Shown piece by piece: positions 27,396-35,143 of a stretch of DNA of 64,000 nt. The position numbers and the translations under genes were made by a program. Below the pieces are notes generated by a model, which did no database searches, had not been told where the DNA came from, and saw only the letters and a list, made by a program, of their open reading frames with translations. This DNA comes from Leptogranulimonas caecicola (GTDB taxonomy: Bacteria > Actinomycetota > Coriobacteriia > Coriobacteriales > Atopobiaceae). Location of the stretch: positions 1,858,001 to 1,922,000 of the forward strand of contig NZ_AP025285.1 of assembly GCF_023168405.1 (NCBI RefSeq), written 5' to 3'. Numbering within the stretch: the stretch's first letter is position 1; each line of letters opens with the position of its first letter.

Positions 27396-28472
27396 ATGCT
27401 CAGAGTTGGAATGCTTACCAGCGGCGGCGATTGCCAGGCACTCAACGCCACCATGCGCGCCATTGTGAAGACGCTCTGCCACAACACCGAGGGCAAGGTG
27501 GAAGTCTACGGGTTCCTCGACGGCTATCAGGGACTTATCTACAATCGCTACACGCGACTCTCCCCCGAGGATTTCGCCGGCTCCCTCACCCACGGCGGCA
27601 CCATCCTGGGCACCAGCCGCACCCCCTTCAAGGAGCTGGACAAACCCACCGCGGACGGCATCCAAAAAGTCCCTGCCATGATCTCCAACTACCGCAAGCT
27701 GGGCCTGGAGTGCCTTTTCATGCTTGGCGGCAACGGCTCGACCAAGACCGCCAACCGCCTCTCCGAGGAGGGCCTCAACGTCATCGCGCTGCCCAAGACC
27801 ATCGACAACGACACCTGGGGCACCGACATGACCTTTGGCTTCACCTCGGCCGTCGAGGTGGCCACCCGCTGCATCGACGACATCCGCACCACCGCCACCA
27901 GCCACGGCCGCGTCTTTGTCATCGAGATCATGGGCCACAAGGTGGGATGGATCCCCCTCTACGCCGGCGTCGCCGGCGGCGCCGACGTCATCCTGCTTCC
28001 CGAGATCCCCTATGACATCGACAAAGTCATCGAGGCCATCGACACCGACCGCCGCGACGGCGAGCGCTACGCCATCGTGGTCGCGGCCGAGGGCGCCATC
28101 TCCAAGGAGGACGCCGCCCTTTCCAAGAAGGAATACAAGGCCAAGCTGGCCAAACGCGTGATGCCCTCTGTGGCCTATGAGATCGCCGAGCAAATCTCTG
28201 CCCGCACCGACCGAGAAGTGCGCGTCGCCGTCCCCGGCCACACCCAGCGCGGCGGCCAACCCGACGCCCAGGACCGCATCTTTGCCATGCAGTGCGGCGT
28301 CGAGGCGGCCATGGGATGCCTGGAGGGCCGCTACGGCTTCATGGTGAGCCAAAAGAAGGGCAAGATGTGCCGCATCCCCCTCAAAGACGTGGCAGGAAAG
28401 CTTAAATACATCGACCCCAACGGCGAGATGGTGCGCGAGGCCCGCGACCTGGGCATCTCCTTTGGCGACTAA
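27396..28472 (+). CDS. pfkA: 6-phosphofructokinase, group III (predicted ATP-dependent)
   Basis: A 358-residue protein started at 27396 behind AAGGAGAGG. It has the PFK-A fold: 'LTSGGDCQALNATMR', 'GGTILGTSR', 'PKTIDNDTWGTD', 'EIMGHKVGWIP' and 'GHTQRGGQPDAQDR'. The phosphoryl-donor position after the first Gly pair reads 'GGNGS': Gly at the position equivalent to E. coli Gly104 (Asp in PPi-dependent enzymes), together with Lys in 'PKTIDND'. This Gly/Lys pair is known from ATP-dependent group III enzymes of actinomycetes. The residue before that Gly is Asn rather than the usual Asp, which may affect Mg-nucleotide binding. It catalyses the committed step of glycolysis. Confidence 0.9.
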   Translation: MLRVGMLTSGGDCQALNATMRAIVKTLCHNTEGKVEVYGFLDGYQGLIYNRYTRLSPEDFAGSLTHGGTILGTSRTPFKELDKPTADGIQKVPAMISNYRKLGLECLFMLGGNGSTKTANRLSEEGLNVIALPKTIDNDTWGTDMTFGFTSAVEVATRCIDDIRTTATSHGRVFVIEIMGHKVGWIPLYAGVAGGADVILLPEIPYDIDKVIEAIDTDRRDGERYAIVVAAEGAISKEDAALSKKEYKAKLAKRVMPSVAYEIAEQISARTDREVRVAVPGHTQRGGQPDAQDRIFAMQCGVEAAMGCLEGRYGFMVSQKKGKMCRIPLKDVAGKLKYIDPNGEMVREARDLGISFGD

Positions 28473-29084
28473 CCGCTGCTCGTCTGCTGCGTGCCGCGTG
28501 GCCCCTGGGAGGGGGCTAGTTGGATGCCGCTTGGCCTCCGCGAGGGATCGACCTATCACATGATCTCGTAGAGGGCTTGCCCTATCACATGGTCCCAAAG
28601 AGGGTTTGTGCCCCTCAGAAAATATGCTTCATTGGCTACACCGAATTGTAACCAATGAAGCATATTTATTACTACTATAACTGTATAGCAGTAATAATGT
28701 GTAGCTAAAGTAGTATTATTTCAGAGGGCCTTACACCCTTTTAGGGCCCTCGCCCCTTTCAAAGCGGCTCTGGCTCTTATTCCTAGGAACCTCATTCACC
28801 TCTTCAGAACCTTTTCATTGCGAACCACTCCATAGCTTTGAAGAACCCGGTTCAATGGGCAATTTGCAGTCCATCCTCACCACAAATCTTGCAGTTTCAC
28901 CACCATCGCTATTGCCCAAGATGGCTCCTTTCTTGCGCCAAAACACAAGATGTAAGACCTATTCCAGCAATGTCATAAACCCGTGAATATTTACACCGTA
29001 AATCATTCTTAAAATTTACATACACCTATCACATGTACATGTGTCTATGTTTATGCACCTGCATATGTGAGAGGAATTGCCTCC
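28473..29084. promoter_or_regulatory. AT-rich intergenic region with stacked palindromes and CCTATCACATG boxes
   Basis: CCTATCACATG occurs at 28552, 28581 and 29025. The third copy merges into a perfect 14-bp palindrome CACATGTACATGTG (29030-29043), 41 nt before the surface-protein start. Two AT-rich inverted repeats are stacked at ~28619-28670 (16-bp arms AAATATGCTTCATTGG / CCAATGAAGCATATTT) and ~28667-28695 (ATTACT...AGTAAT). A third GC-rich pair, AGGGCC/GGCCCT, follows near 28725-28750. The first hairpin may terminate pfkA; the boxes near the downstream start look like regulator binding sites. No gene is seen. Confidence 0.6.
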
Positions 29085-31184
29085 ATGGGACTACTCAACC
29101 ATTGCGATCACCGCACTGTCGCCGACCTTGCTTCCAACAAAAAGGTAACCGCAGGACTTCTTGGTGCCACACTGGGAGTCTCCGTTGTACTTCTTGGTGC
29201 CACACCTGCGCTCGCCGTTGACAGCGCCTTTACATCCACCACGCCATCTGTTTCTGCATCTCCCGTCTTGGAGCACTCTGAATCCGCATCTTCGGCGGTA
29301 TCTCAAGGCACCGACACAAGTCAGCTCGGGCAAGCCTCGCAAGAGGCGAGCGCTCCACAATCTGAGCCTGCCGCGCAGCAAAAGCCGCAAAGCACAGCCT
29401 CCGCACAGGCTGCCTCCCCCACCCAAGCTGTCGCCTCATCAGATACCTCCACTCAGGAGGTAGGCTCGGTCGTCTACAACGCCTGTGAAGGTTCCCTCGC
29501 AGGCGACGGCGCCCTCGCCCATGGCACCGAGATCTCGGCCACCGATACCGCAACGGGTGCCTCCATGGACAGCGGCTGGAACAACAACACCGCCATTCTG
29601 GACCTCACCAAGTCTGGTCCAGCCATTGACGGCCATGTCAAGATCGCCAACGACTCCAACGAGCGCCTTAAGGTGGAGGAGATCGTCCTTCTCCATAGGT
29701 TTGGGAAGACCGATGAGCAGCTTGCAGACCAGTGCCGTCCGGACGTAGTGGTGGATGAAGGCCGCGTCCAAAACGACAGCCTGTCCCTGGGGCTGGACAA
29801 CGAGGAGATCAGGTACAGCATCAAGGCTGGCGAATACAAGACGCTGGCCGAGCTGCGAGCTGCCCATCCTGACTTCTCCTGGAGCCAGGTCATCGCCATC
29901 ATGTCTGTTGGCTATTTGAATCCCAGCAGCTCGGTAGATGCCGTGATCCCCTTGACCATTGCCAACTACGATTCCATAAAATCGCAAGTGGAGTCCCTTG
30001 CACAGGGGAACGGCTCCGACGAGCTGACCTCCTCTGGGTCCCGCCTGTTCGACTTGGGCGCCTATGCCTATTATTGGCGAGGCGCAGACTTTCGCACTAT
30101 TCCTGCGGCCGGCTCTTCTATTGCCGTAGGCGCCCCCTACACAAGCCTCATGGACTCTATCCGGCAGATGACCCGCGGCGAAGCGCATTGGGATGCCACC
30201 GTCATGACCGTCGACAAGAACGGCACGCGCGTCTACGACCCCGCCCCCAAAGAGGTCCAGGATGCCCTAAAGCCTCTCGCCTACTCGGATTTCGAGTTCA
30301 CCAACCGCGGGGTTGTGAGCGACGTGCTCTATACCGACGGCCAGTTCGACATCAAGCTCGAAAATGCTTTCAATTCCATCAAGGACCTTGGCTATACCGT
30401 CAACATCCTTCCTGACGGCAGCGACATCTGGCCCTATTACTCCTACACCACCCGAGGGAACGACGGCTCTGTCATACACACCAACGAGGTGATCTATCTC
30501 CAAGTGAGCCAGGTCTTCGATACCAAGGACCTGACCCTCGACCAGCCAGGACCCTGGCGCCCTACAGACAACCTCGTCTCCGCCCAAATCGAGCGCTACC
30601 ACCAAGGCTCCATGCGCCTCACGGGCACCAGCAACCTCAAAGACTCCGGCGACTACGACTTCGAGCTCTTCGACACCCACCATCAGCTCGTGGCCTCCGG
30701 CCATGGCGACCAGCCTGTGGAGCGCCTTGCCCCCGGCGAGTACCAGGTGTGCTATTCCTATGCCATCAACCCCACCCATAAGGTCTCCAAGACCGCCTAC
30801 GTCACCGTTACAGACCCCAGCACCCGCCCCGAGGGCCCTCACGACAATCCTCGTGAGCCAGACTCGCCTGCCAGCCCTGCCGATCCCACGGCCCCCAAGA
30901 CACCCTCCGCAGACCCCGCTGCCGAGAAACTCCTGCACTCTCAGGCTGAACAGGCACCGGAGGCCCCTGCCAAATCCGAGGTTGGCCCAGGAGATGCTGT
31001 GCAGGTTGGCGTCGCTGCATCGGCTTCTCGCGCCCAAAGCCATGTCATTCCACGGCTCGGCGACCAGGGCAGCAGCACCGCCAATACCGCTTCTGTCCAA
31101 GGGACTGGCGTAGCTGCTCTTCTGGGTATCGTAGTTACCGCTGTCGCAGCCACCCGAACTCGCCTGCGCAGCCACCGCGACTAA
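29085..31184 (+). CDS. Large secreted or surface-anchored protein of unknown function
   Basis: A 699-residue protein. The ATG at 29085 is chosen behind GAGAGGA. A signal peptide (residues ~1-45, 'GLLGATLGVSVVLLGATPALA') is followed by a Ser/Gln/Ala-rich spacer (~46-130). A globular region (~130-590) of unrecognised family comes next; it contains 'GWNNNTAILDL', 'YYWRGADF' and a late beta domain with 'YQVCYSYAINP'. The C-terminus has a Pro-rich stretch, 'VIPRLGDQG', a hydrophobic helix and 'RTRLRSHRD'. The layout matches sortase substrates, but the sorting signal is IPRLG rather than the [LIV]PATG seen in the other wall proteins here, so anchoring may differ. The long upstream region with palindromes suggests tight control. 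Confidence 0.75.
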   Translation: MGLLNHCDHRTVADLASNKKVTAGLLGATLGVSVVLLGATPALAVDSAFTSTTPSVSASPVLEHSESASSAVSQGTDTSQLGQASQEASAPQSEPAAQQKPQSTASAQAASPTQAVASSDTSTQEVGSVVYNACEGSLAGDGALAHGTEISATDTATGASMDSGWNNNTAILDLTKSGPAIDGHVKIANDSNERLKVEEIVLLHRFGKTDEQLADQCRPDVVVDEGRVQNDSLSLGLDNEEIRYSIKAGEYKTLAELRAAHPDFSWSQVIAIMSVGYLNPSSSVDAVIPLTIANYDSIKSQVESLAQGNGSDELTSSGSRLFDLGAYAYYWRGADFRTIPAAGSSIAVGAPYTSLMDSIRQMTRGEAHWDATVMTVDKNGTRVYDPAPKEVQDALKPLAYSDFEFTNRGVVSDVLYTDGQFDIKLENAFNSIKDLGYTVNILPDGSDIWPYYSYTTRGNDGSVIHTNEVIYLQVSQVFDTKDLTLDQPGPWRPTDNLVSAQIERYHQGSMRLTGTSNLKDSGDYDFELFDTHHQLVASGHGDQPVERLAPGEYQVCYSYAINPTHKVSKTAYVTVTDPSTRPEGPHDNPREPDSPASPADPTAPKTPSADPAAEKLLHSQAEQAPEAPAKSEVGPGDAVQVGVAASASRAQSHVIPRLGDQGSSTANTASVQGTGVAALLGIVVTAVAATRTRLRSHRD

Positions 31185-31233
31185 GCGCACCGGGGCAGGA
31201 ACGAGCCCCTAGACGCCTTGCCAACCCACAACA

Positions 31234-31268
31234 AAGCACCAGCTGGCTTCTGCCGGCTGGTGCTTTTC
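31234..31268 (+). terminator. Rho-independent terminator of the large surface-protein gene
   Basis: AAGCACCAGC pairs with GCTGGTGCTT around a short GC-rich inner stem, followed by TTTTC. It lies 50 nt past the stop. Confidence 0.9.
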
Positions 31269-31327
31269 TATGACGATCTTGCTCGAGGGGCCGAGGGTTT
31301 TCCAAGTTGTGTGGCGCATCTTCCGTG

Positions 31328-34300
31328 CTATTGGCTGGGAAGCTGGTAAGTGTTCTTGGGACCGCGCTCCATTTGACCGCGTCGGCTGCCCAGAGTGAAG
31401 GCTTTGCGGATATAGTCTTCCGCCCCGGCCGTCAGGCGCTTGAACCCAAAGAGCTTAGAGACCGCACGAACCAAGGCATCCTGCCCCATCGGTCCACCGG
31501 AATCCTCCAAGACATCTAATGTCGCAGCGATGATCTCCTCAAGAGGCAGCTGCTCGGGCTTGCGACGGTCTGCAGGATCTTCCGTGACGCGATAGACGGC
31601 CCAGTTCTTTGGATCATCGGTTTTTCGCCATACCATGGAACGGCCTGCTGACGACACCTTCTTCGCCTTGAGCCTTTTGAACCCCGCTTCCAGTTTTGCC
31701 TGCACATTGCTTCCCATACGCGCCACGCAAGTCAACTCCAGGACGCGCCTAAAGAGCATCTCCTTCTCTATAGGAGCCTCGATGTCCACGATGGTGCCCA
31801 TGAGATTTGCAATTTCTACATCAGAGGCATCCACCAGGGCCTGACCGCCCTGGATGGGGACGACAACGCTAGCTTTTTGATAGGCGACCGCTCGGGAATC
31901 CTGTGGGCGCGTCTCTTGCTCCTGAGACTCTTGAACTGGGACATCCTGATCTCTGTCTTGGGAAGGTGTCTGTGTTGGCTCAGTGGGTGACGCGAACGCC
32001 GCCAGGATAGAGGAAGCCACCCTGGATTCCTCTTGCGCAGAAGCCGACGAGTTCTTGGAATGGACGCCAGTGATTTCACTGTCTCCAAGCTCGCCGGCCC
32101 ATGAGCTGTGCGCGGCAATGGAAGCCTCGGCTGGCTCGAGAAAGGCGGGCAGCGACGTGGGATCTGCAGCTATGGCGGCAGCGGGGTCGGAAGGAACGGG
32201 CGGCTTCTCCTGGATAATGTGCGGGGCGGCTGGGGCAACCTCGAACTCTGTGGTCGACTCAACGGCAGGCGCCTCGTGGGGCTCGACAGGCTGGGTCATC
32301 ATGGGCTGCATCGCCTCGGAAGATGGGTGCGATCCATCCAAAAGCGCGACATCATCTCCCAGTTCCCCTTCAAGATGGTTTACAAGCCTGTCGAGGAGAG
32401 CATCTTTGTCCTCCCACCATTCGGCGGACCAGATGCGATAGAGGTTCCATCCCAAACGACGCAGCAACTGCGGCTGCGCGAGCTCGCGATCCCTGGTAGA
32501 GGGGCTGGCAACGTAGTTGGGGCCATCCAGCAGGATGCCGATCAGGTATTTACATTTGTCCCGCGGATCGACCACTGCCAGATCCACCTTGAAGGAAGAG
32601 CGGCCCACATTCCTGTGCACCTCGAAGCCGCGGTCTTCTAGACGTTTGACCACCGCATCGGCAATGGCGTCGGTATGCTTCTTCTGGGCGATCTCATCAA
32701 GAGTGACCGCTCCAAACGCACCTCGCTGCGCGAATTCTAAGAAAGCCTTGAGCGCCGAGGGACCCATGGAAGAAGTTCTGTTGACATCGATATCTGTGGG
32801 ATCCATCGAGGAAAACACCATCATGGCAATCCTTGCACGGGTCACCGCCACATTGAGCCTGCGCCAGCCGCCTTCGCGGTTCACAGGGCCAAAGTTCATA
32901 CTCATCTTGCCTGTGGCATCCGGCGCATAGGTGATCGAGAACAGAATGACATCGCGCTCGTCTCCCTGGACGTTCTCCAGGTTCTTGATGAATACCGGCT
33001 CGTCTCCTTCGTTGGCCCAACACTCGACCACGGGATCTTTAGAACAGGCCTCTGCAAAGAGATCCTGTATCAACATCTGCTGGGGCACGTTGAAGGTGAT
33101 GACGCCCACCGTCTGGTGGGAATCCTCTGCATCATGGGCCCTGCGCACGAGCTCGGCGACGATGGCCTCCGCCTCTCCTGCATTGGTGCGGCTCTTGCCA
33201 CGATCAAAGAACCCATCAACCTTTTTATAGGAGACACGGCTTTTGCGATCGTCTACCGACGGGAAGGTGAGCATCTTCGATTCGTAGAAGCGCTTGTTGG
33301 AGAAAGCGATGAGGCTCTCGTGATTGCTCCTATAGTGCCATCTCAGATAAGCCTGGGGCAGATTCAAGGCCAGGCAATCCTCAAGCACCGATTCGAGGTC
33401 GGCCACCTCATCAAAGTCCTCCTCGCTCTCTTTTCCTTGGAAGAAACTAGTGGGAGGCATCTGGCGAGGGTCGCCCACCACCACTGCCGCCTTTGCGCGA
33501 GAGAGCGCACCCACGGCCTTGGCGGTCTGAAGCTGTGAAGCCTCGTCGAATATCAGGAGATCGAACTGATCGCCACCTACCTCCAGGTACTGGGAGACAG
33601 AAAGCGGGCTCATCAGGAAACAGGGGCAAAGTGAGCGCACCAGCGATCCGCACTCTTTCATGAGGGATCGAATGGAAGCACCGCGGCCTCGGCTGCGCAA
33701 AAGTCGCTGAAGGCGAGCTGCGCTTTTGTCGGTAATCGAAAGCTGAGTAAGATTGGGAAGCCTTTGGGCCACCCGATAATACACTTCATCGACAGCGAGG
33801 GCGCGCAGCTCTTGGTCGGCACGAGTGTATTGATGGACCAACTCCTCGAAACGGGTGCGCGAGAAGTCGTTGACCCCTTCGATGGTATCCATAGTCACCG
33901 TGACCATACGGCGGTAGACGCCCGCTTTGTAGCGCTCAGCCAGATCAGGGGTCACAGGATTGTCCGTCACGTAAGCCAAAAGGTCGTAAAGCCCCAGAGT
34001 CTCGGCTTTGTTCACCACCTGGCGCCAGTTCATCCAGTCGCGCAGATCACCCAGATGACCGGTGATCCGGCTCACATAGGATTCCTCGCCCTCAAGCCAT
34101 GTGGACACTTGGAATGTAGGGATGCGACCCAGGCGCGACTCCACTGGCAAGCGTGCCATCGTCACTTGACTGAGCCTTGCACGATAGCCCTCTACCAACT
34201 GCCTACCCTCAGCAGTGGCAACGAGGTTGTTGACCTTTACGCCAAGAGGCGTGTGCAACCCTTGGCCGACAAAGGCGCGGAGCGCATCGATGGCCTGGCC

Positions 34301-35128
34301 GATAGCCGCCCAATCGCGGGAAAGCCCCGTTCCGGGCCAGCTGGTCAGATAGGTTTCGAGCCCTGTGACCACGCGCAGGGTGTGGCGGGCCTGGGATTGA
34401 TACTCTTCCAGCTCGCGAAGGGCTGCCTCCACATCCTCTGGCTCCAAGGGACGCAGTGCCTCCAATGAAAGCCTGTGGGTTTCACGCTGCACCGCTTTCT
34501 TGCGGCCGAAAATCCCCTTCGCATTAGCCTCGACCCAGGCATCCTTGAACTCCACCACATTGAGCTTGAGCGCCGAGGGCTGCCAACGGCCAAGAAGCTC
34601 TTCTCGGCGAACTCTCAAAGTTTCCACCGAGCTCCTCATGGCTTCAAGCCTGCCCAAAAGCCCCTGGAGATCCTCGTCTGCCACCCACTGGGCAGGCACG
34701 CTCGTGTTTTTCACCACAGCATCCAACGACTGCCCTAAAGACAAAAGTCCCTCGATGGTGGTGGGGGTTTTCTCGGCAAGAGCCGAACATAGGGCCTCCG
34801 CCACAGGCTGTAGGAGACGAGCCTCCGAAATGTAGCGATCGAGCTCTTTGGGCAGCTCCTCCCTGAGCTCTTGGGAATAGGAAGAGGCGGTCACTGCCGA
34901 TAAGGGCGCCCCAGCCAAAGGGGCCCAAGGTTCAGCTTGGGCAATGAGGCGCTCGGCGGAGTTCATCTTGAACACAAAATCGTCAGGGGAAACGATGTGA
35001 TCGATGAATGAACGGCTCACCTCTAAGGGCTCAATCCCTTGGGCATAGGTCTCATAGCGCAGGATCTGCTCGCGCAACATGAGACCTGCAGCGTTCTCTA
35101 CCTTGAGGGCGCGGGCATAGGTGTCCAA
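31328..35128 (-). CDS. DUF4011-type superfamily 1 helicase, C-terminal part (helicase, nuclease-like domain, DUF3320)
   Basis: 1266 residues in the same frame as the upstream piece (35144-37435), separated only by a TAA. It contains the SF1 helicase Walker B region 'LLIFDEASQLQ', motif III-like 'VVVGDPRQMPPTSFF', later motifs 'VGVITFNVPQQMLIQDLF' and 'ENVQGDERDVILFS', and motif VI 'LNVAVTRAR'. A Vsr/PD-(D/E)xK-like domain follows ('GFEVHRNVGRSSFKVDLAVVDP', 'YLIGILLDGPNY', 'WNLYRIWSAEWW'; residues ~840-940). After a long disordered acidic linker comes a DUF3320-like domain ending 'KNTYQLPSQ'. On its own this piece lacks Walker A. Proteins of DUF4011-helicase-Vsr architecture have been reported in screens of antiphage systems; a defence role here is inference. 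Confidence 0.85.
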   Translation of the reverse strand: MDTYARALKVENAAGLMLREQILRYETYAQGIEPLEVSRSFIDHIVSPDDFVFKMNSAERLIAQAEPWAPLAGAPLSAVTASSYSQELREELPKELDRYISEARLLQPVAEALCSALAEKTPTTIEGLLSLGQSLDAVVKNTSVPAQWVADEDLQGLLGRLEAMRSSVETLRVRREELLGRWQPSALKLNVVEFKDAWVEANAKGIFGRKKAVQRETHRLSLEALRPLEPEDVEAALRELEEYQSQARHTLRVVTGLETYLTSWPGTGLSRDWAAIGQAIDALRAFVGQGLHTPLGVKVNNLVATAEGRQLVEGYRARLSQVTMARLPVESRLGRIPTFQVSTWLEGEESYVSRITGHLGDLRDWMNWRQVVNKAETLGLYDLLAYVTDNPVTPDLAERYKAGVYRRMVTVTMDTIEGVNDFSRTRFEELVHQYTRADQELRALAVDEVYYRVAQRLPNLTQLSITDKSAARLQRLLRSRGRGASIRSLMKECGSLVRSLCPCFLMSPLSVSQYLEVGGDQFDLLIFDEASQLQTAKAVGALSRAKAAVVVGDPRQMPPTSFFQGKESEEDFDEVADLESVLEDCLALNLPQAYLRWHYRSNHESLIAFSNKRFYESKMLTFPSVDDRKSRVSYKKVDGFFDRGKSRTNAGEAEAIVAELVRRAHDAEDSHQTVGVITFNVPQQMLIQDLFAEACSKDPVVECWANEGDEPVFIKNLENVQGDERDVILFSITYAPDATGKMSMNFGPVNREGGWRRLNVAVTRARIAMMVFSSMDPTDIDVNRTSSMGPSALKAFLEFAQRGAFGAVTLDEIAQKKHTDAIADAVVKRLEDRGFEVHRNVGRSSFKVDLAVVDPRDKCKYLIGILLDGPNYVASPSTRDRELAQPQLLRRLGWNLYRIWSAEWWEDKDALLDRLVNHLEGELGDDVALLDGSHPSSEAMQPMMTQPVEPHEAPAVESTTEFEVAPAAPHIIQEKPPVPSDPAAAIAADPTSLPAFLEPAEASIAAHSSWAGELGDSEITGVHSKNSSASAQEESRVASSILAAFASPTEPTQTPSQDRDQDVPVQESQEQETRPQDSRAVAYQKASVVVPIQGGQALVDASDVEIANLMGTIVDIEAPIEKEMLFRRVLELTCVARMGSNVQAKLEAGFKRLKAKKVSSAGRSMVWRKTDDPKNWAVYRVTEDPADRRKPEQLPLEEIIAATLDVLEDSGGPMGQDALVRAVSKLFGFKRLTAGAEDYIRKAFTLGSRRGQMERGPKNTYQLPSQ

Positions 35129-35143
35129 GAAACGCTTAAGGCG

